Notes: generated by a model not told the origin, from the sequence alone. A stretch of 64,000 nt of DNA from UBA2219 sp964612075 (GCA_964612075.1 CAZTFC010000004.1:21576-85575), one strand, 5' to 3'; positions 41,594-51,009 are shown, counted from the first letter of the stretch. Numbers and translations are program-made.

Positions 41594-42652
41594 TCAAGAC
41601 TTCCTCTTATAATAATCCCCGGCCCGTTTTACAACCAGATTCGCCAGTTCCATCTCCGTCAGTATCGGCAGAAGCTGCGAAATCCCTAAGGAAAGCGATT
41701 GCGCGATTTCGCCGGCGTGCCGTTCCCGGTCGAGCGCCCCCAGGATCCGCGACGGAAGGTCCCCGCCGGGGGCCGGGATTCCCAGCGCCCCGATCACGTC
41801 GGCGGCGGAGCAGACCGGGGCGGCGCCTTCCCTGAGCAGGCGGTTGCTTCCCGCCGTGTGGGCGAACCAGGGGCTCCCGGGCACCGCCATCACCTCGCGC
41901 CCCTGCTCCAGCGCCAGCCGTGCCGTGATGAGCGCCCCGCTGCGCTCCGGGGCCTCCGCCACGACCACCCCGAGGCACAGGCCGCTCACGATACGGTTGC
42001 GGGCGGGGAACCGGTGCGGCAACGGCAGGGCCCCCGGGGGATATTCGGAGTAGACCGCCCCTTTGGCCTCGATCTCGTCCCGCAGCCCCGCGTGCTCCGG
42101 CGGATACGCGACGTCCGGCCCGCACCCGAGGACCGCGACGGTCGCCCCCCCCGCTCGCAGCGCGCCCCGGTGGGCCGCGCCGTCGATCCCCCGGGCCATC
42201 CCGCTGACCACGACGCAGCCGGCGGCGGCGAGGTCCCCGGCCAGGAGCGCGGCGAATTCCCTTCCGGGCCCCGTGGGCGCCCGGCTGCCGACGACGGCCA
42301 CCCCCGTCCCGCCGCGCCAGGGCGAACCCGCGCGGTACAGGACGACGGGTGCGTCGGGAACCGCCAGCAGCGCGGGGGGATATTCGGGCGAATGGCACGG
42401 GAGGACGGCGACGCCCGAACGGACGCACGCTTCCATGACCTCGTCCGCTTTCCGCCCCGCCTCCGGGGAGGACAGCGCGGCTTCCGCGCGGGCCAGCAGC
42501 GAGCTCCCCCGGGGGGCCGGGATGCCGGGAAGCCGGGGAGCGTGCGACGCGACGGACCGGAGCCGGCGAAGGTGCTCCACGGTGAACCCCTCGATGAGGG
42601 AAAGACGCAGGAGCGTGTCGACGGCGAGCTGGTGCAGTTCCTCGAACGACAT
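41594..42652 (-). CDS. dprA: DNA processing protein DprA (Smf)
   Basis: Single-strand DNA-binding protein that loads RecA during transformation. 352 residues: helical N-terminal domain, Rossmann-like DprA core with VAVVGSRAPTGPGREFA, VVSGMARGIDGAAHRGAL, LGCGPDVAYPPEH and FPARNRIVSGLCLGVVVAEA, and a C-terminal winged-helix domain from about residue 290. The ATG is partly inside a 12-bp hairpin that also holds the likely ribosome site (AAAGGGG), so translation may be controlled. Upstream gene is a LysM protein, downstream is topA. Confidence 0.95.
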   Translation of the reverse strand: MSFEELHQLAVDTLLRLSLIEGFTVEHLRRLRSVASHAPRLPGIPAPRGSSLLARAEAALSSPEAGRKADEVMEACVRSGVAVLPCHSPEYPPALLAVPDAPVVLYRAGSPWRGGTGVAVVGSRAPTGPGREFAALLAGDLAAAGCVVVSGMARGIDGAAHRGALRAGGATVAVLGCGPDVAYPPEHAGLRDEIEAKGAVYSEYPPGALPLPHRFPARNRIVSGLCLGVVVAEAPERSGALITARLALEQGREVMAVPGSPWFAHTAGSNRLLREGAAPVCSAADVIGALGIPAPGGDLPSRILGALDRERHAGEIAQSLSLGISQLLPILTEMELANLVVKRAGDYYKRKS

Positions 42653-42681
42653 GGGGGAACCCCTTTACCGGGTTCCCCCAT
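42651..42681 (-). promoter_or_regulatory. 12-bp perfect hairpin covering the dprA ribosome site and start codon
   Basis: Arms ATGGGGGAACCC (42681-42670 on the minus strand) and its exact complement GGGTTCCCCCAT (42662-42651), seven-base loop GGTAAAG. The second arm includes two bases of the dprA ATG. No U tract follows, so it is unlikely to be an intrinsic terminator. Confidence 0.65.
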
Positions 42682-42731
42682 GATCCATCAAGAATCGTGC
42701 CGCCCGGGTCGAATCGCCCGGACGCGAAGGG

Positions 42732-43808
42732 CTATCTCGAAGGGAGGCCTCTGCGCGCTTCGGACCCCACGTCGAACGGCCTCGTGCCGCCGTTGACGTA
42801 CAACGTGGAAAAATCCTTGTCCGCCCGCACCACCACGGCGCGGGCGACCTCGATCTTCGTTTTGCTGCGCTTTACCGTGGACGCGCCGGCCTCGAGCTCG
42901 GTCGCCCGGTAGATGCGGAACACGTTGCCGACTTCCACCCCCGAGGAGGAACCGCTGTCGATGAAGATGAAATCGCCGGTGGCGAGCTCCACGTTGACGT
43001 TGCGGGAAGCGATCACGGTCGCACGAACGCTTTCGTCTCCGGGAAGGATCTTCACCCTGGAATAGGCGGGGATTTCGTCGGAAACGATGTCATCCCGGGT
43101 AATGTCCAGGAACGATTGCCGGACCACCGCGGTGGGCCGGCCTTCCTCGATCGGGCCCATCTGCAGGATCCCGAGCAGGAACTTCACGTAACCGGAGGAA
43201 ACGCGCCCTCCCGGCACGCTCAGCGGCCCGCGGACCCGGTAAACGGCCACCATCTGGCCTTCCTGTATTTTTCCGTCGAGCGAAAGATATACCGTATCGC
43301 CCTCGGAGAAACCCTCCTTGGGGTCCTTGCCGCCCGTGATCTTCCCGATCCCCTTCGGCTTTTCCCTCAGGAACTGCCCGGCACGGACCAGGGCGTCCTC
43401 GGAGATATCCAGGTAAGCCGTCTCCTGCGCGGGAACGGGGACCGAAGCGGCGGTGGCGGCGACCGGGGAGGCTTCCGGCGCCGCGGCGGGAGCCGCCGGC
43501 GGCTCGACGACGAGCGCCGCTTCCCTCGGCCCCGACGGGACGATCACGATCCGGATGCCCGGATAGATGTAGTGCGGATTGGTGACGAAGCGGTTAAGCT
43601 CCCAGATCTCCTTCCATTTCCATGGAGAACCCATGTATTTCGCGGAGAGGTCCCACAGGGTGTCTCCCGCAACGACGGTATGGACGATCCCCCCCGGGGG
43701 GACCTCCAACTGCCCCGCGCCTTCCGGCTGGGCGAACGCCCCGGCGGGTAGGAGGAGCACCAAGCCAACAACCGCTGCCGCCCAGCAGAATCCCGATGGC
43801 CGCCTCAT
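42732..43808 (-). CDS. Secreted LysM-domain protein
   Basis: A 358-residue exported protein. It has a signal peptide (to about residue 27, PAGAFAQPEG), a LysM peptidoglycan-binding domain at about 40-95 (VVAGDTLWDLSAKYMGSPWKWKEIWELN), an Ala/Pro-rich linker, then a C-terminal region of about 220 residues resembling the beta-rich tail of deltaproteobacterial LysM proteins (EGDTVYLSLDGKIQEGQMVAVYR, GDFIFIDSGSSSGVEVGNVF). No hydrolase domain is visible, so it probably binds cell wall rather than cutting it. ATG 43808 has GAGGTGTGG before it. Confidence 0.85.
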   Translation of the reverse strand: MRRPSGFCWAAAVVGLVLLLPAGAFAQPEGAGQLEVPPGGIVHTVVAGDTLWDLSAKYMGSPWKWKEIWELNRFVTNPHYIYPGIRIVIVPSGPREAALVVEPPAAPAAAPEASPVAATAASVPVPAQETAYLDISEDALVRAGQFLREKPKGIGKITGGKDPKEGFSEGDTVYLSLDGKIQEGQMVAVYRVRGPLSVPGGRVSSGYVKFLLGILQMGPIEEGRPTAVVRQSFLDITRDDIVSDEIPAYSRVKILPGDESVRATVIASRNVNVELATGDFIFIDSGSSSGVEVGNVFRIYRATELEAGASTVKRSKTKIEVARAVVVRADKDFSTLYVNGGTRPFDVGSEARRGLPSR

Positions 43809-43874
43809 CGCCACACCTCGTTTCCCCGCCCGAAAGGGCGTGAAATCAAATGTCATTTACGCGCAACCCCGCAT

Positions 43875-44690
43875 CTAGGCAAGATCATTACCTTCCGCAA
43901 CCGTTGAAGTCAAGGAACCTTTTACGCTTTCCCTCCAGAAGAGCCGGAGGAACACTTCCCGGTTCCCCTTGGGGCCGTGCACCCGGCTTTCCGCTTCACC
44001 GGCCACCACAAAACCGAGACCCTCTGCGAAGGCGGCCACGTCCCGGACCGCCTCCCTGCGCGTCGCCTCGTCCCTCACGACCCCCCCCTTCCCGACCTTC
44101 CCTTTCCCCACTTCGAACTGGGGCTTCACGAGGGGAATCACCTGCGCGCCGGGCGAAAGGAAACGCGTAAGCGCCGGAAGTATATGGCGCAGGGAAATGA
44201 AAGACACGTCCACCACGGCCACGGATACTTCCTCTTCTAAAAGATCGGCAGGGGCGTACCGAAAGTTTACACCTTCTTTGGAGATGACCCGGGGATCGTG
44301 CGCGAGCCGGTCGTCGAGCAGCCGCTCCCCCACGTCGACCGCGTACACCCGGAGGGCCCCCCTGCGCAGGAGGCAATCGGTGAACCCTCCCGTGGACGCG
44401 CCGACGTCGAGGGCGACGCGTCCGGCGACGTCGACTTCGAGGTCGTCGAGCGCTCCGTCGAGCTTCCCCCCTCCCCGGGAAACGAAGGGGCGCGCCATGG
44501 GGAGAAGCGAGATCTCCGCGCCCTCTTTTACGGGCGCCCCGCACTTCGAGCAGACCGCGCCGGAGAGTAGGACCCTGCCCGAAAGGATCAGCGCCTGGGC
44601 CTTCGCGCGCGTCGAGGCGATGCCCCGCTCCACCAGCTCGGCATCGAGTCTCCTGCGTGCCGGCACGGCGGCTCCCCGCGGCTCAGACAA
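43875..44690 (-). CDS. tlyA: TlyA-family rRNA (cytidine-2'-O) methyltransferase
   Basis: A 271-residue protein with an N-terminal S4 RNA-binding domain (RRRLDAELVERGIASTRAKAQALILSGRVLL) and an FtsJ-like methyltransferase domain with motif I ALDVGASTGGFTDCLLRRGA, catalytic-type SKEG and VDVSFISLRHILPAL. TlyA enzymes methylate 16S and/or 23S rRNA; the old hemolysin name is misleading. It overlaps dxs by 8 bases at its 5' end, an arrangement common in this group of bacteria. Confidence 0.93.
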   Translation of the reverse strand: MSEPRGAAVPARRRLDAELVERGIASTRAKAQALILSGRVLLSGAVCSKCGAPVKEGAEISLLPMARPFVSRGGGKLDGALDDLEVDVAGRVALDVGASTGGFTDCLLRRGALRVYAVDVGERLLDDRLAHDPRVISKEGVNFRYAPADLLEEEVSVAVVDVSFISLRHILPALTRFLSPGAQVIPLVKPQFEVGKGKVGKGGVVRDEATRREAVRDVAAFAEGLGFVVAGEAESRVHGPKGNREVFLRLFWRESVKGSLTSTVAEGNDLA

Positions 44691-46620
44691 TCTTCTCCAG
44701 ACGGGAACGGATGCCGTAGAGGATCGACGGAATGAACGATTTCCCGTGGGAGCAGAGCCGGAGCGCTTCTTCCGCCACGCGGGCCGCGGTCACGCCGAAG
44801 GCTTCGCGGATCTCCGACGGCGTCCCGTGCTCGGCGAACCGGTCCGGGAACCCGATCCGATGGAACTGGTGGGGATGCTCGTCGTTCTCGTCGAGCATCT
44901 CCAGCACCGCGCTGCCGAAGCCCCCCGCGAGGAGGTTCTCCTCGACCGTGATCACACGCCCGATGCGGCGGACGAGCGGCAGGAGGAGATCCGCGTCCAA
45001 CGGCTTTACGAACCGGGCGTCGACCACCGCGGCGGACACTCCCTCTTTCCGGAGCTCCCCCGCGGCGAGCAGGCAGGCGGAGACGGTCGCCCCGATGCCG
45101 ATGAGCAGGACGTCGCGGCCTTCCGCGAGGAGCTCCCCCTTCCCCCACGGGATCGTCCCGGGCTCCGCGGGCACGGGGACCCCCATGCCCACGCCGCGGG
45201 GATACCGGACCGCGACGGGCCGCCCGGACGCCACGGCGGTCCGCAGCATCCGCGCCAGCTCCGCCTCGTCGCGCGGCGCCATCAGGGACATGTTGGGGAT
45301 CTCGCGAAGGAACGACAGGTCGAAGAGCCCCTGGTGCGTCGCCCCGTCCGCGCCGACGACCCCGCCGCGGTCTACGGCGAACACCACCGGCAGGTTCTGC
45401 AGGCACACGTCATGGATGACCTGGTCGAAGGCGCGCTGAAGGAAGGTGGAATAGATCGCCACCACGGGGATCTTCCCTTCGCGCGCCAACCCCGCGGCGA
45501 AGGTCACCGCGTGGGATTCGGCGATCCCCACGTCGAAGAAGCGGTCGGGGAACGCCTCCCTGAATTTCCCGAGCCCCGTCCCGCTGCACATGGCGGCGGT
45601 GATGGCGACCACCTTCGGGTTCTCCCTGCCGAGGTCGACGATGGCGTCCGAGAAAACGTCCGTGTAGGACGGAACCGGGGACGTCCCGGTCCCTTTCCCG
45701 GTCTCCGGGTCGAACGTGCCCACGCCGTGGAAGAACTCGGGATTGGCCTCCGCCGGCGCGTACCCCTTCCCTTTCGTGGTGACCACGTGGACGAACGTGG
45801 GCCCCTCGATGTTCGAGAGGTTCTGGAAGGTCCGGATGAGGGCGTCGAGGTCGTGGCCGGGTATGGGGCCGACGTAGGTGAATCCCAGCTCCTCGAACAG
45901 GATCCCCGGGACGATGAACCCCTTGGTCAGCTCCTCGGATTTCTTCGCGATGCGCGCCAGGAACGCGCCGTGGGGCATCGCCTTGAGCAGCTTCTCGATC
46001 CGTTTCCGGAAGGAGGTGTAGGCCCGCCCCGTCATGATGCGGTTCAGGTACCCCGACAGCGCCCCGACGTTGTGGGAGATCGAGAACTCGTTGTCGTTCA
46101 GCACCACGACCAGGTCGCGCTTCCGGTGCCCCGCCTGGTTGAGCCCCTCGAAGGCCAGCCCGTTGGAGAGGGACCCGTCCCCGATGACCGCGACGACGCG
46201 GTTCCTCTTCCCGTCGAGGTCCCTGGCCGCGGCTATCCCGAGGGCGGCCGAGATCGACGTCCCGGAATGCCCCGTGCCGAAAGCGTCATAGGGGCTTTCG
46301 GAAATGCGCGGGAAGCCGGAGATGCCTCCCCAGGTCCGCTGCCCGGCGAACGCGTCGCCCCGGCCCGTGAGGATCTTGTGGGCGTACGCCTGGTGCCCTA
46401 CGTCCCAGACGAGACGGTCCTCGGGGCAGTCGAAGACGTAGTGGAGGGCGATCGTCAGCTCCACGACGCCGAGGCTCGACGCCAGGTGCCCCCCCGTCCG
46501 CGACACGTCTCGGACGATCTTCTCCCGCAGCTCCGACGCCACCTCGGCGAGCTGCTCCCTCGGGACCTTCTTCAGGTCGGCGGGGGTCCGGATCGACGCC
46601 AGCCACGGAAGCTTCGCCAT
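44683..46620 (-). CDS. dxs: 1-deoxy-D-xylulose-5-phosphate synthase
   Basis: First enzyme of the methylerythritol phosphate pathway: pyruvate plus glyceraldehyde 3-phosphate to DXP, thiamine diphosphate dependent. 645 residues, normal length. Visible sites are VWDVGHQAYAHKILTGR, the ThDP motif GDGSLSNGLAFEGLNQ with the downstream NDNEFSI, and the C-terminal transketolase domains (GIAESHAVTFAAGLA, RYPRGVG). It lies between tlyA and ispA, so isoprenoid synthesis genes are grouped. Confidence 0.97.
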   Translation of the reverse strand: MAKLPWLASIRTPADLKKVPREQLAEVASELREKIVRDVSRTGGHLASSLGVVELTIALHYVFDCPEDRLVWDVGHQAYAHKILTGRGDAFAGQRTWGGISGFPRISESPYDAFGTGHSGTSISAALGIAAARDLDGKRNRVVAVIGDGSLSNGLAFEGLNQAGHRKRDLVVVLNDNEFSISHNVGALSGYLNRIMTGRAYTSFRKRIEKLLKAMPHGAFLARIAKKSEELTKGFIVPGILFEELGFTYVGPIPGHDLDALIRTFQNLSNIEGPTFVHVVTTKGKGYAPAEANPEFFHGVGTFDPETGKGTGTSPVPSYTDVFSDAIVDLGRENPKVVAITAAMCSGTGLGKFREAFPDRFFDVGIAESHAVTFAAGLAREGKIPVVAIYSTFLQRAFDQVIHDVCLQNLPVVFAVDRGGVVGADGATHQGLFDLSFLREIPNMSLMAPRDEAELARMLRTAVASGRPVAVRYPRGVGMGVPVPAEPGTIPWGKGELLAEGRDVLLIGIGATVSACLLAAGELRKEGVSAAVVDARFVKPLDADLLLPLVRRIGRVITVEENLLAGGFGSAVLEMLDENDEHPHQFHRIGFPDRFAEHGTPSEIREAFGVTAARVAEEALRLCSHGKSFIPSILYGIRSRLEKIV

Positions 46621-46623
46621 CGG

Positions 46624-47520
46624 TTACGATCTCCTGTCCTGGACCATGCGGATCAGCTCGCGCAGCGCGTCGGCCTCGCCGCCGAACGCGGCGAGCGCGT
46701 CCAGCGCTTCGCGGCCGAGCGCCTCCGCCCGGGCGGTCGCGGCCGCGAGGCCGTGCGCCACGGGATAGGTCCACTTACCCCGCGCGCGATCCTTCGCGGT
46801 CCCTTTCCCCATCTCCTCGAAGCTCGCCGTCTCGTCGAGGATGTCGTCGGTGACCTGGAACAAAAGCCCCAGCCGCGTCCCGAAATCGCCGAGCGCCTCG
46901 ACCTGCACCTTGCTCCCGCCCCCGAGGATCCCCCCCATGCGGGCGCAGGAGGCGAGCAGCGCGGCGGTCTTGCGCAGCTCGATCTCATCGACCGGCGGCG
47001 CGTCTGCGTCGCCGGCGACGGAGGAGAGGTCCATCTGCTGCCCGCCGACCATCCCCTCGGCTCCCGCCGACCGTGCCAGGTCCGCGATGGCCCGGACCGC
47101 CCTGCCGGGCTGCGACGCCGCGGCCTCCGATTCCGCCATGATCCGGAACGCCTCGGTCAGCAGGGCGTCTCCCGCAAGGATCGCCATCCCCTCGCCGAAA
47201 ACCTTGTGGGACGTCGGCTTTCCGCGCCGGAAATCGTCGTCGTCCATCGCGGGGAGGTCGTCGTGGATCAGCGAATACGTGTGGACGAACTCCACCGCGC
47301 ACGCGAACGGAAGGAGCTCCTCCTCCCTTCCGCCGACGGCCTTCCCCGCGGAGAGGAGCAGGACGGGGCGTACCCGCTTCCCGCCGGCCATCAGGGAATA
47401 TTCCATGGCCTTGCGCAAGGGATCCGGCGCGCCGCACGCCGCCGGCGACAGGTACCCCGGAAGGGCCTCCTCCACCATCCCGCAAAGGCGCGAATATTCC
47501 TGCGATCGGAGGCCGGCCAA
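46624..47520 (-). CDS. ispA: Farnesyl (geranyl) diphosphate synthase
   Basis: Short-chain polyprenyl diphosphate synthase, 298 residues, all-helical. The first Asp-rich motif is IHDDLPAMDDDDFRRGKP and the second QVTDDILDETASFEEMGK; GGKRVRPVLLLSAGKA supplies the substrate-binding Arg residues. It provides precursors for undecaprenyl phosphate, which the glycan genes in this window need. Three bases from dxs and two from xseB, same operon. Confidence 0.95.
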   Translation of the reverse strand: MAGLRSQEYSRLCGMVEEALPGYLSPAACGAPDPLRKAMEYSLMAGGKRVRPVLLLSAGKAVGGREEELLPFACAVEFVHTYSLIHDDLPAMDDDDFRRGKPTSHKVFGEGMAILAGDALLTEAFRIMAESEAAASQPGRAVRAIADLARSAGAEGMVGGQQMDLSSVAGDADAPPVDEIELRKTAALLASCARMGGILGGGSKVQVEALGDFGTRLGLLFQVTDDILDETASFEEMGKGTAKDRARGKWTYPVAHGLAAATARAEALGREALDALAAFGGEADALRELIRMVQDRRS

Positions 47521-47522
47521 CT

Positions 47523-47780
47523 TTATTGGTCCTCTTTCACCAGGAATTCGTCCTCTTCCGCCGTTTCCGCAGACACGCCCCCGGGCTTGCGCAGCAGAAG
47601 CTCGATCTTCCGGTCGGCTTCGTCCAGACGCTTCCGGCAGGCCTCGGACAGCTTCATCCCCTCCTCGAAGAGCCGGATGGTCTCCTCGAGCGGGGCCTCA
47701 CCCGACTCGAGCCGGGCCACCACGGCTTCCAGCCCCTTCATCGCCTCCTCGAAGGAAGGCTCCTTCCCCTTGCCCGCCAT
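47523..47780 (-). CDS. xseB: Exodeoxyribonuclease VII small subunit
   Basis: An 85-residue helical protein with the XseB pattern SFEEAMKGLEAVVARLESGEAPLEETIRLFEEGMKLSEACRKRLDEADRKIE. It partners XseA, encoded at 48695, to degrade single-stranded DNA; the two subunit genes are separated here by an M23 peptidase gene. A C-terminal acidic extension follows the core. Confidence 0.94.
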   Translation of the reverse strand: MAGKGKEPSFEEAMKGLEAVVARLESGEAPLEETIRLFEEGMKLSEACRKRLDEADRKIELLLRKPGGVSAETAEEDEFLVKEDQ

Positions 47781-47813
47781 CTTCGCATCGCCTCCGCAAA
47801 CTTTTAGTTTATC

Positions 47814-48698
47814 CTATTTCGCGGCTTCTTTCCCGGGGAGGGCGAAGAGGAGCGAAGGGTCGACGCGGCCGCCGGGGACCCGGACCCCGAAGTGCAGGTG
47901 CGGCCCCGTGGCGCGGCCCGTGGCGCCGACCGCGCCGATCGTCTCTCCCCGGGAGACGCGCCGCCCCTCCTCCACCGCGATGCGCTGCAAGTGGTAGTAG
48001 AGGCTGAACACCGCCCCGCCGTGGTCGATCACCACCGATCTCCCCCCGAAGAACTGCTCCGCGGCGAGGACGACCACCCCGTCGGCGATCGCGCGCACGA
48101 TGGTTCCTTCCGGCAGGCGGATGTCGACTGCGGTATGCGGCGCACGGGGCTCCCCGTTGATCACCCTGCGGGCCCCGAAGTTCTCCGGCCGGTACTCCTC
48201 CACCGGGGTGAGGAAGGGCATTCTCCACATCAGGGGAAGGGTTACGCGGGCGAACCGCTCGTCGATCGCCTTTTTTTCCTCCCCGATGCGCCGAAGCGTC
48301 GGTGCGTCGAACTCGGCCATCCCCTTGGGCAGGGTCAAGCTTTGCACCGGAAACTCCCGCTCGACGACCTCCAGCGGCTTCTCGACCCGTTTCCGCACCC
48401 CGCCGACGACCGATTCCGCCGCGAGGATCCCCGGGCCGGCGGCGTCCAGCAGGTCCACGCCGATCAGCGCTTCGTACCGACCGGGGGCGGTTTCACGCAA
48501 CGGGCAGGGAGCCCCCTTCCAGGTGAGCGTCATGCCGTCGATGGGCCCCGTTTCCGCCACCTCGACCAGGAGGGGGGTTCCCTGCGCCGGGGCGCCCCCG
48601 GAAACGGAAATCGTCATCGATTCGGCGGGCGGCGCGAAACAGGCGGCGCAGGCGGCGAGCATCGCGGATGCAAGCGCGAGGATCCTCCAGAAGATCAT
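47814..48698 (-). CDS. Secreted M23 (LytM) metallopeptidase
   Basis: A 294-residue peptidoglycan endopeptidase. It has a signal peptide (to about residue 27), a beta-rich N-terminal domain (~30-150) and a LytM domain with all zinc ligands: HTAVDIRLPEG (HxxxD) and GPHLHFGVR (HxH), plus YYHL. It should therefore be active, unlike the EnvC-type protein at 52422. The ATG overlaps the xseA stop and has a G-rich ribosome site. Set between xseA and xseB. Confidence 0.92.
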   Translation of the reverse strand: MIFWRILALASAMLAACAACFAPPAESMTISVSGGAPAQGTPLLVEVAETGPIDGMTLTWKGAPCPLRETAPGRYEALIGVDLLDAAGPGILAAESVVGGVRKRVEKPLEVVEREFPVQSLTLPKGMAEFDAPTLRRIGEEKKAIDERFARVTLPLMWRMPFLTPVEEYRPENFGARRVINGEPRAPHTAVDIRLPEGTIVRAIADGVVVLAAEQFFGGRSVVIDHGGAVFSLYYHLQRIAVEEGRRVSRGETIGAVGATGRATGPHLHFGVRVPGGRVDPSLLFALPGKEAAK

Positions 48699-50065
48699 GT
48701 CTCCCCCCCCTCGACGACCGCGCCGAACGCGCCGTCGGATACATGGATGTCGAGCGCCTCGCCCGGGCGCGCCTCCGACACGGACCGGACCGCCTTCCCC
48801 GTCGAGCGGTCGATGGCGATGGAGTAGCCCCGCGTGAGGACCGCCTTCGGGTTCATGACGGCGAGCTTGCCCGAAAGCAGGTCGATGCGCGCGCGCAGCC
48901 GCCGCTTCGCGGAATCGGCGCCGGCCTCCGCCCGCGAGCGGAGAACGTCGACCTCCCCGCGCCTCGCGGAAACCCACGCCGCGGGGGAATGGAGCCGGAC
49001 GGAGGAGGAAAGCCGCTCCAGCCGTTCGCGCCCCTCCCGGACGGGGGACCTCGCGGATTCCGCCAGCGAGGCCTCCTGCTCCCCCAGCGCGTACCGCTTC
49101 CCCTGGAGGAGCGGCCTCGGGTCGGACAGCATCCCCGCCGCGATCCGCCACTCCCTGCGGGCGGTCTCCCGCAGGTGCGCTTCCGCCCGCCGCATCCGCA
49201 GCGAAAGCGCCGCGGCGCGCTCCATGAGCTCCACGCGGTCGGGGACGGCCGCCTGCGCCGCGCCGGTGGGCGTGGGGGCCCGCAGGTCGGCGGCCAGGTC
49301 GGAAAGGGTGAAGTCCGTCTCGTGGCCGACCGCGCTGATCGTCGGGACCGGGGAGCGGGCCAGCGCCCGCACGACCTCCTCCTCGTTGAACGCCCAGAGG
49401 TCCTCGATCGACCCGCCCCCCCTGCCCGCGATGATCACGTCCGCGCGGCCGTGCCGGTACATCGCGTCCAGGGCGGCCGCGATGTCCGCCGCCGCGCCAG
49501 CGCCCTGCACGAGGGCGGGGGCGAGGACGATCCCGACGCCCGGGAACCGCGACCGCGCGACGCGCACCATGTCGCGCAGGGCGGCGCCGTGGCGCGAGGT
49601 GACGATCCCGATCCGGCGGGGGAATACCGGAAGGGGGCGCTTCCTCGCGGGGTCGAACAACCCTTCCTCCGCGAGCCTGCGCTTCCTCCGCTCCAGCTCC
49701 ACGAGGAGGTTCCCCACCCCGCGAACCTCGACGGACTGCGCGTAGACCTGGTATTCCCCCTTCCTCTCGTACACGCCCAGGGAGCCGGTGACGATCACCG
49801 TCTGGCCGTCGCGTATCTCGCCGTAGATGTGGCGGTCACGCCCGCGGAACAGGGCGACGCGGATCTGCGCGCCTTCGTCCTTCAGGGAAAAGTACCGATG
49901 CCCCGACGCCTCGTGCAGCTTGTAGTTCGAGACCTCCCCTTCCACGCGGAAGAGGCGGAAGGAGGACTCCAGCGTTCGCTTGATCCGGGAGGTCAGGTCC
50001 GAGACGGAGAGGACGGCGTCCGGCGCCGGAGGGGTTCCGAAGAGCTCTTCCTGACCGCGCGCCAC
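48695..50065 (-). CDS. xseA: Exodeoxyribonuclease VII large subunit
   Basis: Catalytic subunit, 456 residues. N-terminal OB-fold (VSDLTSRIKRTLESSFRLFRVEGEVSN), the nuclease core with RIGIVTSRHGAALRDMV and IIAGRGGGSIEDLWAFNEEEVVRALARSPVPTISAVGHETDFTLSDLAADLRAPTPT pieces, and a long C-terminal coiled coil. All hallmark segments are present. Works with the xseB product. Confidence 0.96.
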   Translation of the reverse strand: MARGQEELFGTPPAPDAVLSVSDLTSRIKRTLESSFRLFRVEGEVSNYKLHEASGHRYFSLKDEGAQIRVALFRGRDRHIYGEIRDGQTVIVTGSLGVYERKGEYQVYAQSVEVRGVGNLLVELERRKRRLAEEGLFDPARKRPLPVFPRRIGIVTSRHGAALRDMVRVARSRFPGVGIVLAPALVQGAGAAADIAAALDAMYRHGRADVIIAGRGGGSIEDLWAFNEEEVVRALARSPVPTISAVGHETDFTLSDLAADLRAPTPTGAAQAAVPDRVELMERAAALSLRMRRAEAHLRETARREWRIAAGMLSDPRPLLQGKRYALGEQEASLAESARSPVREGRERLERLSSSVRLHSPAAWVSARRGEVDVLRSRAEAGADSAKRRLRARIDLLSGKLAVMNPKAVLTRGYSIAIDRSTGKAVRSVSEARPGEALDIHVSDGAFGAVVEGGET

Positions 50066-50066
50066 C

Positions 50067-50984
50067 TTATTCCTCCCCCGCCGGTCCCTCGGACAAAGCG
50101 CTTTCCGCGAGCAGCTCCGGGACGGTCACCGGCCGGACCCCTTCCTTCCGCAGGGCGGGGAGCAGGCCGGCCAGCGCGGAAAACGTCTCCCTGCGGGAAT
50201 GGCAGACCAGCACGGCCCACCCGTTCTTCTTCGCCAGCGCCACCGCCTTCCCCCATTGGCGGCTCAACGCCTCGGGGGCGGGGTCGTCGTCGAAAAAGAC
50301 ATCCCGCTGCACCGCCGTCACACCGGCTTTGCCGGACGCCTCCATCCCCAGCGAGTCGGGCGCCGTCGCCCCGTCGACGAAGAAGTACCCCATCCCTTTC
50401 AGCGTCTCCGCGAAGGCGTCCATCGCGTCCGGGTCGGTGGTGAAGGCGGATCCCATGTGGTTCATCGCCCCGACGGCCTGCGGAACTTCCTGCGCCATGC
50501 GGGCGAGCCGCCCCGCGATCTCTTCCCGCTCCATCCCGACGCGCAGTCGGAACGGCTCCGTCCCGTCGGGCGACGGGGAGCGGGGCTCCATCGGGACGTG
50601 CAGGATGACGCAGTGCCCCCGGGACTGCGCCGACGCCGCCACGTTCCGAGAAGAAGGTCCGAACGGGAGGACGGACATCGTGATCTTCGCGGGAAAATCG
50701 AGCCACTCGGCGTCCCGGACCGGGTCGTACCCGAGGTCGCCCACGACGATCGCCAGCAAGGGCTCGCGCCGCTCGACGTCATCGGCGACGCCGCCCCGGG
50801 CGGCCGGGAGCCGGGATTCCGGCTCGGCGAACGGGGAAACCTTCCGCGGGGGAGTCGAATCCCCCGCCGGCCAGAACAGCGCCACGCCCATCAGGAGCAG
50901 GCCGGATGCGAACGCCCCCGCGATCAGGACGACCCATCCCATGCGCTTCCTGCGCTTCTTTCCCTCCAACGGATCCCGGCTCAT
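50067..50984 (-). CDS. Divergent polysaccharide deacetylase (YibQ/DUF610 family)
   Basis: A 305-residue membrane-anchored or exported protein: N-terminal helix (MGWVVLIAGAFASGLLLMGVALF), then a divergent polysaccharide-deacetylase domain (LLAIVVGDLGYD, ITMSVLPFGPSS, GAMNHMGSAFTTD, FFVDGATAPDS). Family members are found next to envC and ctpA in many Gram-negatives, and a role in cell-envelope glycan turnover is assumed but not proven. One base from xseA and 25 bases from ctpA. Confidence 0.9.
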   Translation of the reverse strand: MSRDPLEGKKRRKRMGWVVLIAGAFASGLLLMGVALFWPAGDSTPPRKVSPFAEPESRLPAARGGVADDVERREPLLAIVVGDLGYDPVRDAEWLDFPAKITMSVLPFGPSSRNVAASAQSRGHCVILHVPMEPRSPSPDGTEPFRLRVGMEREEIAGRLARMAQEVPQAVGAMNHMGSAFTTDPDAMDAFAETLKGMGYFFVDGATAPDSLGMEASGKAGVTAVQRDVFFDDDPAPEALSRQWGKAVALAKKNGWAVLVCHSRRETFSALAGLLPALRKEGVRPVTVPELLAESALSEGPAGEE

Positions 50985-51009
50985 CGACGGAGCGCCGCTT
51001 CCCTGACCC

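Noticed and set aside
39183..41612. An 809-codon plus-strand frame opposite topA
   Set aside because: Antisense shadow of topA with no domain signature or ribosome site; the same holds for frames at 288-2171 and 51223-53811.
42651..42681. Reading the dprA hairpin as an intrinsic terminator for the LysM gene
   Set aside because: No U tract follows on the minus strand and the stem reaches into the dprA start codon.
43969..47997. A 1342-codon plus-strand open frame opposite tlyA, dxs and ispA
   Set aside because: High GC makes long antisense frames common; it lacks any motif, is Arg/Pro/Gly-rich and lies over three firmly identified genes.
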